23,691 bases of DNA from an uncultured Acetobacter sp. (lineage in GTDB: Bacteria; Pseudomonadota; Alphaproteobacteria; Acetobacterales; Acetobacteraceae). This document shows, in pieces, positions 7,376 through 14,694 of this stretch. Under the pieces are notes generated by a model that was not told the DNA's origin, did no database searches, and saw only the letters and a list, made by a program, of their open reading frames with translations. The stretch's first letter is position 1; each line of letters starts with the position of its first letter. Location of the stretch: assembly GCF_937875265.1 (NCBI RefSeq), contig NZ_CALLXM010000251.1:1-23691 (forward strand). The letters are read 5' to 3'. The position numbers were made by a program, and so were the translations under genes.

Positions 7376-7996
7376 GTGGTCAGGCGGCGTCATCTCCGTG
7401 AAGAAGAAAAGGCGCTGTGGTCCATGGTGATACAGGACGTAGCACCCTTGCATGTGCCGCGTCGCAGGCAATCCTCTGACGAGGTTGCTAAAGCCGATGA
7501 GGCTGCCTTAGCTGAGGAGGCAAAAGGCAAGCGTCTGACCGCTATCGCGCAGAAAAAGCCGCCACGGCATAAAAGGCGTTTGCCTACGGTGGATATTCCA
7601 CTGTTTGTGCCAGCCGCCCCAATGGTACGGGTGCAGAAGGCTGTGCATCCAGCTGAGGAAATCGGGCGTCGCTTTCCCGGCCTTGATAATTACAGCTGGC
7701 GCACGTTTACCGATGGCAAGATGAAGGTCGAGCGGCGGCTTGATCTGCACGGTCTGGTCGCGCAGGACGCCTTCCGTCGGCTGATGGAATTTATGGATGT
7801 GGCTTACCGCTGCGGCTTACGCTGCGTGGAAGTGGTGACAGGCCTTGGCACCGGGCATGAAGGCGGCATCCTGCGGCGTGAATTGCCGCACTGGCTTGGG
7901 CGGTCAGATTTGCGACATCGCATTTTAGGCGTGACCTATCCCCATGCCGGCAACAAAGGCTCAGTTCGTATTCTGCTGCGCCGCCGCCGGGGGTAA
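7376..7996 (+). CDS. Smr-domain protein (putative DNA/RNA nuclease)
   Basis: The 206-residue form starts at GTG 7376 behind an AAGGGAAG ribosome site. This puts the family leader VRRRHLREEEKALWSMV at the N-terminus. Reading from TTG 7337 would place the start inside the tail of the preceding terminator, so it was not used. Seen: a charged, Lys/Arg-rich linker (about 30-85), then the Smr domain with DLHG at 123-126 and TGLGTGHEGG at 155-164, ending in a basic tail LLRRRRG. Smr domains are linked to endonuclease activity (MutS2 C-terminus, SmrA/SmrB), but the role of this stand-alone alphaproteobacterial form is not known. The last 36 bases overlap the end of the converging gene. Confidence 0.9.
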   Translation: MVRRRHLREEEKALWSMVIQDVAPLHVPRRRQSSDEVAKADEAALAEEAKGKRLTAIAQKKPPRHKRRLPTVDIPLFVPAAPMVRVQKAVHPAEEIGRRFPGLDNYSWRTFTDGKMKVERRLDLHGLVAQDAFRRLMEFMDVAYRCGLRCVEVVTGLGTGHEGGILRRELPHWLGRSDLRHRILGVTYPHAGNKGSVRILLRRRRG

Positions 7997-9127
7997 GGGC
8001 TTGCTGCTGGACGCATCGCGCCAGTGCGGAATATTCACGGCCAGCCAGCGCCTGAGGGCGAGAATACGGTCTAGGTCCGGCATCATATCCGCATAGAGTG
8101 CGGCACAAGGCAGGCCAGCTGTCAGCGTCTGATTTTGCTCGTGCGCATGGGCGCGTAAAACCTGCTCGCTGGCGACAGCCTGTGCAGCATGCCGGAACCG
8201 CGCCACCACATCTGGCGGGGTCAGGATGGGCAGCATCAGCCCGGCTTTCAAACTGGCTGAGGCCGCCGTTGTTTTCCAGACCTCATAAAGCAGGCCGGAG
8301 GGCAGGTGCTTTCTTTCCTGTTTGAAAATGGTCGTGAAATCAGGGGGTAACCGCAGGCGCGGGGCGGCTGATGTTGGCAGGACGTTGGAGAACAGTGGCA
8401 GACTGTCCTGCTCTTCCTCCTGAAGGGAGGCCATCCGCTCTTCATAGTTTTCGTCAAATGGCAGCTGGATCACGTCCACATCGCCCGCTTTCAGGGCGGC
8501 AAGGGCGGCATCGGGCGTGCCGTAACCGGAAACTGGCAACGGGTGCATGCCAAGCAGGTCCAGCGCCACAAGGGTAGGGAGTTCCGGCCCGGAGAGCGTG
8601 GAAACAGCCACGCGCAGGGGGCGACCATGCAAAATGCTGGCAAAGGTGCGGTGCAGGCTCACTCTGCCAACCGCTACAGTGGGCTGGCGGCTCATGAAAA
8701 TGGGCAGCCAGCGCTGGGCATCATAATGCACGCGGGAATCACCCGTAAGGGCGGCAAGCAGCCCGGAGCCAGGCACAATCAGCCCGGTGGGCGGGGTGGC
8801 TTGTTCCTGCTGGATATCAAACAGATTGCCACCCGTGACGCCATCCCAGCCCGTTGTCAGGCGGAGGGGGAACGGGTCCGCATAATGCAGTTCTTCCGCA
8901 AGGGCCGGTGCCAGAAGGGCGGCCCACTGGCCGCACAGGCTTTCAGATGTGCCAGCAACAATCAGCGGAGCCAGAGGCTGCGGATTGAGTGCGACGGCAG
9001 CGCGCACAGAAGGGGAGGCTGCAAGGCACAAGGCAGCCCCACCCAGAAAGCCACCCAGTAACTGGCGGCGGGATAAGAGGCTCGCAGAATGGGAATGATC
9101 TGGCTGATCAGTGCGCGGCAAGTGCAA
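7961..9127 (-). CDS. Tat-exported Bug/TctC-like periplasmic solute-binding protein
   Basis: Seen: a twin-arginine signal SRRQLLGGFLGGAAL (about residues 19-33) with a hydrophobic core and a probable cut after SVRA near residue 43. The mature part is two-lobed in pattern: PLIVAGTSESLCGQWAALLAPALAE, then QRWLPIFMSRQPTVAVG, LRVAVSTLSGPELPTLVALDLLG, and TPDAALAALKAGDVDVIQLP. These resemble tripartite-tricarboxylate/Bug receptors, but the match is loose. The ligand is unknown and no TctA/TctB membrane partner is present. The start is TTG: 9127 has only 3 bases after GGGAGA (9136-9131), while TTG 9121 has 9 and may be the true one. The 3' end overlaps the Smr gene. It lies 127 bases downstream of hemF on the same strand. 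Confidence 0.7.
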   Translation of the reverse strand: MHLPRTDQPDHSHSASLLSRRQLLGGFLGGAALCLAASPSVRAAVALNPQPLAPLIVAGTSESLCGQWAALLAPALAEELHYADPFPLRLTTGWDGVTGGNLFDIQQEQATPPTGLIVPGSGLLAALTGDSRVHYDAQRWLPIFMSRQPTVAVGRVSLHRTFASILHGRPLRVAVSTLSGPELPTLVALDLLGMHPLPVSGYGTPDAALAALKAGDVDVIQLPFDENYEERMASLQEEEQDSLPLFSNVLPTSAAPRLRLPPDFTTIFKQERKHLPSGLLYEVWKTTAASASLKAGLMLPILTPPDVVARFRHAAQAVASEQVLRAHAHEQNQTLTAGLPCAALYADMMPDLDRILALRRWLAVNIPHWRDASSSKPLPPAAAQQNTN

Positions 9128-9254
9128 AAATCTCCCTGTCGTCGTGTCGGTCTGAGCGTCCTTGAGACTGCGATTCTGGCAAGCTCAGGGAGCGAGGTCT
9201 TGCCAGTCCCGCTGAACCGCACCAGCGCTCTGCGGCAAAATTATGGTCGTTCTC

Positions 9255-10169
9255 TCAAGGCCACTTCACTTCGGGCGGCAGGCTCATCAGAATAGCTTCC
9301 GTATGTCCGCCGGTTTTCAGGCCAAACAGCGTACCACGATCATGCAGCAGATTAAATTCCACATAGCGGCCACGGCGAATAAGCTGTGCCTCGCGCTGTT
9401 CCGGCGTCCACGATTCCATCATCCGGCTCCGGATAATATCCGGGTAGGTTTCCAGAAAAGCGAGGCCGACATCTTTGGTGAAGGCGAAGTCCTGCGCCGT
9501 ATCGCCGCTATCCAGCCGGTCATAAAAAATGCCGCCCAGACCACGTGGCTCGTTGCGGTGCGGTAGGTGGAAATACTTGTCACACCAGGCTTTGAAGCGC
9601 GGATAATATTCGGGGTTATGGCGGGCGCAGGCCTGTTCAAACCCGGCATGGAAGCGCGCGCCATCATCAATCGCGTCAGCACTTTCAGGGAACATGGGGG
9701 TAATGTCCCCCCCACCGCCAAACCAGCCCTGCCGGGTGATGATCATGCGGGTATTGAAATGCGCGGCCGGCACCAGCGGGCTGCACATATGCGCCACAAG
9801 GCTGATACCGGTTGCAAAAAAGCGGGGGTCTTCTTCCGTGCCGGGAATGGTGGCGGCAAATTCAGGGGAGAACGTGCCTTCCACAGTGGAGACATTCACC
9901 CCCACTTTTTCAAAAACACGGCCCCGCATCAGGCTCATCACGCCACCGCCACCGGGGGTGCCATCCTGATTCTGGCGGTTCCAGATTTTCCTCTCAAACT
10001 GCCCTGTAGCCTCATGGCCGGGCAGGATGGGCGTGTTCTGCTGCACGGCGTCCTGTTCGATCTGCTCGAACGCTGCGCAAATTCTGTCACGCAAAGTTTC
10101 AAACCAGGCCTGAGCTTCAGCTTTCAGGGCAGTATGGGCGGGCACAGAATACGCTTTGGTAGGAATCAT
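9255..10169 (-). CDS. hemF: Oxygen-dependent coproporphyrinogen-III oxidase
   Basis: Aerobic oxidative decarboxylation of coproporphyrinogen III to protoporphyrinogen IX. Seen: ERKIWNRQNQDGTPGGGGVMSLM (about 59-81), the HFNTRMI strand (His137), the signature WFGGGGDITPMF (149-160), KAWCDKYFHLPHRNEPRGLGGIFYDRL, and the C-terminal RRGRYVEFNLLHDRGTLFGLKTGG. The 304 aa length is normal, and all conserved blocks are intact. It fits an obligate aerobe and joins hemC and hemD as a third haem-synthesis gene within 10 kb. It is divergent from petB, with 178 bases between them for the two promoters; I see no convincing regulator site there. Confidence 0.97.
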   Translation of the reverse strand: MIPTKAYSVPAHTALKAEAQAWFETLRDRICAAFEQIEQDAVQQNTPILPGHEATGQFERKIWNRQNQDGTPGGGGVMSLMRGRVFEKVGVNVSTVEGTFSPEFAATIPGTEEDPRFFATGISLVAHMCSPLVPAAHFNTRMIITRQGWFGGGGDITPMFPESADAIDDGARFHAGFEQACARHNPEYYPRFKAWCDKYFHLPHRNEPRGLGGIFYDRLDSGDTAQDFAFTKDVGLAFLETYPDIIRSRMMESWTPEQREAQLIRRGRYVEFNLLHDRGTLFGLKTGGHTEAILMSLPPEVKWP

Positions 10170-10347
10170 AGCCGGATCTTTTTTCCTCTCACGCTCAGGC
10201 GGACGCTCACCCGAGCCTGCTAAAGGCTTCAGAGGTGCGCCTTCCTGGCGATCATTGCAAGATCATGCCGTTCATCGTTAAACACGACAATACTCTTCTG
10301 TACGGTGTTCAGGATGCCGTGGTCTGACGAGTGGTGAGGGGGAGCGG

Positions 10348-11595
10348 ATGGCAGGCACACCATCTTGTCAGGAACAGGTTTGTCAGGACCCGGCGCAGCC
10401 TGCGCCGGAACAGTCGGGCGCACTTACAAAAGCCCCTGCGGCACAAACGCAGGATGCTCTGGCTTTTGTGCGCGGCTATATGGCGTTCCTCCTGCCACGA
10501 GACCTGAATCTGCTGTGGACCATTGGCGCGATGCTGATGGCTGTTCTGGTGCTGATGCTGCTCAGCGGCCTGACTCTGGCGCTGACCTATACCCCCGATG
10601 CATCACTGGCTTTCAGTTCTGTGGAGGCTCTGGAACGGCGCGCGCCTTCAGGCTGGCTTCTGCGCAGCCTGCACATGACGGGGGCCACGTTCTTTATGGC
10701 GGCCCTGTATCTGCATGTGTTCAGGGGGCTGTGTTACGGGTCATACCGTGCGCCACGGCAGGGTTTGTGGCGTGTTGGCACTGTTTTGCTGGTTCTGGTG
10801 ATGGTCACGGCGTTTGCGGGTTATGTGCTGCCGTGGGGCCAGATGTCCTATTGGGGAGCGGACGTTGCCAGTAAGGCCGTAGGCGCGATCCCGCTGGTAG
10901 GAAACACGCTGGAACGGGTTTTTCTGGGGGGTGACGCACCCGGCACGGCTACGTTGCATCGGATGTTTGTGCTGCATTTTACGCTGGCGTTTACCATTGT
11001 GGGCATGGTGGCCCTGCATGTGGCTGTTCTGCATGCCAAAGGCAGCACCAGCCCGTCTGGTCTGGCAGGGCAGAGCCGGGCACGGATGCTGCCGTTTCAT
11101 CCCTATTTTACCATTAAGGATGGTCTGGGCGTGGTGATGCTAGCCATTTTATTCATGCTGGTTATGTGCTTCTGGCCGGGGCTGGTGACTGAGGTGGAAA
11201 ATTATCGCCCGGCCAACCCGCTGCATACGCCTGCAAATATCGAACCTGAATGGTACTTCCTTCCGTTTTACGGCATGTTGCAGGCCGTGCCGTCCAAGTT
11301 TGGCGGGTTGCTGGTGTCAGGCGGGGCGGTGGCTATCCTGTTTTTCGTGCCGTTGCTGGACCGGGGGACCTCGGCCACGTTTGCTGCTGGCCGGTGGGGC
11401 GGGCTGCGTTGGCTGCCGCGTGTGGCGCTGATGGTTCTGGTGTTTTCCTTCGTGCTGACAGGGCTTGCCGGGCGAAACCATGTGCAGGGTATCTGGTTGC
11501 TGGTCGGGCGTCTGGCAACGCTGGGGTATTACCTCTACTTCCTCGGCTTCCTGCCATTTTACAGTCGGCTGGCGCGTAAGGAGGCGCGGTCTTGA
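10348..11595 (+). CDS. petB: Cytochrome b of the ubiquinol-cytochrome c reductase (bc1) complex
   Basis: Membrane subunit carrying both b haems and the Qo and Qi sites. Seen in 415 residues: a Pro/Ala-rich leader of about 35 residues, then multiple hydrophobic helices. The haem ligand pairs are His109/His123 and His210/His224; the 14-residue spacing in the second pair is bc1-like (b6f has 15). The Qo-site block PWGQMSYWGADV is at about 162-173, and the PEW triad at 300-302 is in EPEWYFLPFYGML. The ATG at 10348 follows a GGGGGAG ribosome site. The stop overlaps the petC start (TTGA). The Rieske gene petA, normally just upstream in alphaproteobacteria, is missing; the upstream gene is hemF on the other strand. 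Confidence 0.96.
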   Translation: MAGTPSCQEQVCQDPAQPAPEQSGALTKAPAAQTQDALAFVRGYMAFLLPRDLNLLWTIGAMLMAVLVLMLLSGLTLALTYTPDASLAFSSVEALERRAPSGWLLRSLHMTGATFFMAALYLHVFRGLCYGSYRAPRQGLWRVGTVLLVLVMVTAFAGYVLPWGQMSYWGADVASKAVGAIPLVGNTLERVFLGGDAPGTATLHRMFVLHFTLAFTIVGMVALHVAVLHAKGSTSPSGLAGQSRARMLPFHPYFTIKDGLGVVMLAILFMLVMCFWPGLVTEVENYRPANPLHTPANIEPEWYFLPFYGMLQAVPSKFGGLLVSGGAVAILFFVPLLDRGTSATFAAGRWGGLRWLPRVALMVLVFSFVLTGLAGRNHVQGIWLLVGRLATLGYYLYFLGFLPFYSRLARKEARS

Positions 11596-12419
11596 CCGCG
11601 CGGACGGCATTCTCTCTGTGCGTCCTTACCGGAAGGCTGGCAGCAGCGGTTCTGATGCTGCCTGTGCTGGCAGGGCAGGGCGTGTTGGCGGGATATGCAC
11701 ACGCTGAGCCTCCTCCGGGTGCCCCGGCTCATGCTCCTGCGCAAAACTGGTCTTTCAATGGCCCTCTGGGGCATTTTGATCTGGCCGCTGTGCAGCGGGG
11801 CTATGCCGTGTTTGCCGGTGTTTGCGCCTCTTGCCACAGTTTGACGCAGGTGCAGTTTTCCGACCTTGGCGGTATGGGCCTGACCCCGGAGCAGGTGGCG
11901 GTCCTTGCTGCCTCCTGGCAGGTTGCGGCGGGCCGTGATGCAGAAGGTCACCTCACACACCGGAAAGCTCTGCCGGATGATGCGCTGCCCAAGCCCTATG
12001 CCGGGCCGGATGCCGCACGGGCCGCTAACCGTGGCGCAGTGCCGCCGGACCTGTCCCGCATTACGCAGGTTTATCCTGGCGGGGCGGACCGTGTGTATGC
12101 GCTGCTGACGGGCTATGCGCCCGCAACGCCTCACGCAGGGGTCGCGCAGCCTGAAGCGGGTTTTGCCAACCCCTATGCCATTGGGCACCGCACGGCCATG
12201 CCGCCGCCTTTGCGGGATAATGCCGTGGCCTATGCTGACGGCACCCAGCCCACTGCACAGCAGGAAGCGCGGGATGTCACAACCTTTCTGGCGTGGATTT
12301 CCAGCCCGCATGCGGATGACAAACGCAGGCTGGGGGTTGGGGTTGTGCTGTATCTGTGTTTTCTCGCCTGTCTTCTTGTCATCCTGAAACGGAGAATCTG
12401 GTCTCATGTCGAAAAATGA
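11592..12419 (+). CDS. petC: Cytochrome c1 of the bc1 complex
   Basis: Takes electrons from the Rieske protein and passes them to soluble or membrane cytochrome c. Seen in 275 residues: a signal peptide (hydrophobic about 14-34, AHA before the mature part), the haem c site CASCH (Cys78-His82), the RAANRGAVPPDLS block (about 143-155), axial Met203 in HRTAMPPPL, and a C-terminal anchor helix (about 247-266) with basic residues after it. The start is TTG at 11592, overlapping the petB stop in TTGA, with AAGGAGG 7 bases upstream. No other start fits. The end overlaps mtnP by 14 bases, so b, c1 and mtnP should be one transcript. Confidence 0.94.
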   Translation: MTARTAFSLCVLTGRLAAAVLMLPVLAGQGVLAGYAHAEPPPGAPAHAPAQNWSFNGPLGHFDLAAVQRGYAVFAGVCASCHSLTQVQFSDLGGMGLTPEQVAVLAASWQVAAGRDAEGHLTHRKALPDDALPKPYAGPDAARAANRGAVPPDLSRITQVYPGGADRVYALLTGYAPATPHAGVAQPEAGFANPYAIGHRTAMPPPLRDNAVAYADGTQPTAQQEARDVTTFLAWISSPHADDKRRLGVGVVLYLCFLACLLVILKRRIWSHVEK

Positions 12420-13290
12420 AGTTGTGGAACCCATCATTGGTCTTATTGGCGGGTCTGGCCTGTATGATATTGAGGGGCTGGAAGACAAGGAATGGCGGAC
12501 CGTTGAAACCCCGTGGGGTCTGCCGTCTGATCAACTTCTGTTCGGAAAACTGGATGGTGTGCGCTGCGTTTTTCTGCCGCGCCATGGCCGTGGTCACCCC
12601 ATCCCGCCAACCCGCCTGAACTACCGTGCCAATATTGCGGCAATGAAGATGTCCGGGGTGACGGATATTGTCTCCCTCTCAGCTGTGGGGTCTTTAAAAG
12701 AAGAGCTCCCGCCAGGGCATTTTGTTATTGTTGATCAGTTTATTGACCGCACCATCTGGCGGGAAAAAAGCTTTTTTGACACAGGCTGTGTTGCCCATAT
12801 CTCCATGGCGGACCCGCTTTGTGCCCGTATTGGCGATGTGCTGGAAGCCCAGACCAAAACGCTGGGCATTGAGGCCACGCGTGGCGGCACTTATCTGGTG
12901 ATGGAAGGCCCGCAGTTTTCCACCCGTGCAGAAAGCGAGCTGTATCGGAGCTGGGGCTGCTCCGTTATTGGCATGACCAATATGCCCGAAGCGACTTTGG
13001 CGCGTGAAGCCGAGATTTGTTACGCCACCGTTGCCATGGTGACGGATTATGATTGCTGGCACACCGAGCATGATAACGTGACGGTGGAAGGCGTGGTGAA
13101 AACCATGCAGGGCAACTCTGCTAAAGCCAAGGCACTGGTGAAAGCGGTGATTCCCGCCCTTGGCCAGCGACGTGAATTGTGTTTTGCAGGATGTGACAGA
13201 GCGCTGGAATATGCCCTGATTACAGCCCCGGAAGCGCGGGATCCTGCGTTGCTCAGCAAGTTGAAGGCTATAGCCGGGCGCGTGCTGTAA
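12406..13290 (+). CDS. mtnP: S-methyl-5'-thioadenosine phosphorylase
   Basis: Splits methylthioadenosine, a by-product of polyamine synthesis, into adenine and 5-methylthioribose 1-phosphate. Seen in 294 residues: IIGLIGGSGLYDIEGL (about 10-25), the phosphate-binding FLPRHGRGHPIPPTRLNYRAN, GTYLVMEGPQFSTRAESELYR, MTNMPEATLAREAEICYA, and VTDYDCWHTEHDNVTVE, the MTAP-type substrate pocket that separates it from purine nucleoside phosphorylases. The ATG lies inside the end of petC (14-base overlap), so its expression is probably tied to the cytochrome genes. No other methionine-salvage gene (mtnA, mtnK) is in the window. Confidence 0.95.
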   Translation: MSKNEVVEPIIGLIGGSGLYDIEGLEDKEWRTVETPWGLPSDQLLFGKLDGVRCVFLPRHGRGHPIPPTRLNYRANIAAMKMSGVTDIVSLSAVGSLKEELPPGHFVIVDQFIDRTIWREKSFFDTGCVAHISMADPLCARIGDVLEAQTKTLGIEATRGGTYLVMEGPQFSTRAESELYRSWGCSVIGMTNMPEATLAREAEICYATVAMVTDYDCWHTEHDNVTVEGVVKTMQGNSAKAKALVKAVIPALGQRRELCFAGCDRALEYALITAPEARDPALLSKLKAIAGRVL

Positions 13291-13372
13291 GGCTGGTAAG
13301 CCGTCAGGCTCTCTTGCACGTCTGGGCAAAACGGGCGAATGCTAGCCAAAAGAATGGAATGGCTTTGCTCCC

Positions 13373-14188
13373 GTGACGATTACTGACCACCTTCGCTTTT
13401 CTACCCGCCCGCTGGCTCTTGTAACGGGGGCCGCGGGTGGCATTGGTGTGCCACTTGTCAGCCGCCTGGTTGCGGCGGGCTACCATGTTCTGGCTCTCAG
13501 TCGGAGCGGGAACGAGGGTGAGCAGGCGTTTGTGACGCCCCTTGCGTGTGATCTGACTAAGCCTGAACAGATTGAACAGGTTGTGGCGCAGGTTGGCGCG
13601 CTGGGTCGCCCCGTGCAGGCGCTGGTCCATTGCGCTGGCGTGATTGTACCGCAGCGTATGGGGGGCGGGGATACCGCCTCTGTTGCAAGCCAGCTTGCCG
13701 TTAATCTTGAAGCCCCCATTCTGCTGACCATGAAGCTGCTGCCGCATATCCCATCTGGTGGGCATGTGGTTTTCATCAACTCCATGGCAGCACTGGTGCC
13801 TCTGGAGGGCAGCAGCATCTATACGGCCAGCAAGTTCGGGCTGCGTGGGTTTGCGCTTTCTCTGGCGCAGGATGTGCGGAAATGCGGCATTCATGTCTCG
13901 TCCGTATTTCCGGGCGCTGTCGATACCCCCATGCTCAAGCGCGAGATTGATAACGGCGGCTCCCCCCTGAATTTTGTAACGGCTCCGGCCACAGCAGATG
14001 GGATTGCCGCTATTGTGATGGGCCTGCTGCGACGCCCGCGTGCGGAAGTCTTCTGCCCCAGCTCAGACGGTATTCTGGCCCAGCTTATGCTGATGATGCC
14101 CCGCGTCTGGCGCCTGATCCTGCCGATCCTGCTTAAAAAAGGCCGCAAGGGCCTGCGGAAGTATCTGGATGGGCAGACGAAGCGCTGA
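13373..14188 (+). CDS. Short-chain dehydrogenase/reductase, substrate unknown
   Basis: Classical SDR fold in 271 residues. Seen: the cofactor motif ALVTGAAGGIG (about 14-24), CDLTKPEQI, a HCAG variant of the usual NNAG, FINSMAA with the catalytic serine, and YTASKFGLRGF with Tyr and Lys of YxxxK, then VSSVFPGAVDTPML. The C-terminus is unusual: after the core comes a hydrophobic and basic segment (RVWRLILPILLKKGRKGLRKYL) that could lie on a membrane. The start is GTG at 13373; the upstream ATGs are out of frame. It lies 82 bases after mtnP on the same strand and may be read from the same promoter. The substrate cannot be told from sequence. Confidence 0.88.
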   Translation: MTITDHLRFSTRPLALVTGAAGGIGVPLVSRLVAAGYHVLALSRSGNEGEQAFVTPLACDLTKPEQIEQVVAQVGALGRPVQALVHCAGVIVPQRMGGGDTASVASQLAVNLEAPILLTMKLLPHIPSGGHVVFINSMAALVPLEGSSIYTASKFGLRGFALSLAQDVRKCGIHVSSVFPGAVDTPMLKREIDNGGSPLNFVTAPATADGIAAIVMGLLRRPRAEVFCPSSDGILAQLMLMMPRVWRLILPILLKKGRKGLRKYLDGQTKR

Positions 14189-14442
14189 GGTCTTCGGGAT
14201 GTTTGTAAGTGCCTGATGAGGCGGAGAATGCTTGTGTAAGCCATCGCCTTTGTCGTGGATGATCCAACAGTATTGACTGGCATCAGCGCAAACACAGGCA
14301 CCATAACGGTATAGTCTGCTTCATTATGGCGGACTTATATTTTCCGTATACAAAATTTGCTGCAAGATAAAATTTGCAGACAAGCACAGTACATATTCGA
14401 TCTGTGCTAATTCAGTATTTGTGATTTTTATATTTGGGAAAA
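14189..14442. other. AT-rich intergenic stretch beside tRNA-Tyr
   Basis: No gene is seen. The right half (about 14330-14442) is much richer in A and T than its neighbours. It holds a 9-base direct repeat AAAATTTGC (14352-14360 and 14369-14377) and a hairpin GCACAG/CTGTGC (about 14384-14407) that would lie just downstream of the tRNA transcript. There is no integrase and no obvious attachment-site duplicate of the tRNA end. It may be the tRNA 3' trailer with a weak terminator, or a decayed insertion. Confidence 0.45.
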
Positions 14443-14528
14443 TGGTGGAGGAGGTTGGATTCGAACCAACGTAGGCGTACACCAGCGGATTTACAGTCCG
14501 CCCCCTTTAGCCACTCGGGCACTCCTCC
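14443..14528 (-). tRNA. tRNA-Tyr (anticodon GTA), CCA encoded
   Basis: Read on the minus strand, the 7-bp acceptor arms GGAGGAG (14528-14522) and CTCCTCC (14453-14447) pair perfectly, followed by discriminator A and an encoded CCA (14445-14443). The anticodon stem-loop holds CTGTAAA, with GTA at 14494-14492. The T arm is GTTGGTTCGAATCCAAC. A long variable arm, as expected for bacterial tyrosine tRNA (class II), lies between them. Total 86 bases including CCA. Confidence 0.97.
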
Positions 14529-14546
14529 GGGGTTGTTGAGGGAGGA

Positions 14547-14573
14547 ATTAGAGGTCACGCGGCCCGTTGTCAA
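14547..14573 (-). promoter_or_regulatory. Promoter of tRNA-Tyr
   Basis: On the minus strand a perfect -35 box TTGACA (14573-14568) and a 5/6 -10 box TCTAAT (14552-14547) are separated by 15 bases, somewhat short. The predicted transcript start near 14540 gives a leader of about 12 bases before the tRNA 5' end. Confidence 0.55.
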
Positions 14574-14694
14574 CACTCTGTTTTCATTCTGTTTACCCTA
14601 TGAGGGAAAAAACTTTACGGCAGGTGGGTGGACAGCGCCGCCGCTTGTCGTGAAAGGTGCGGCACAGCAGCTTTTTTGAGCAGGAGAGTAATTC

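Noticed and set aside
10170..10347. Search for a Rieske (petA) gene or remnant before petB
   Set aside because: No frame shows Rieske cysteine/histidine motifs or a membrane anchor; the stretch is a short divergent intergenic region.
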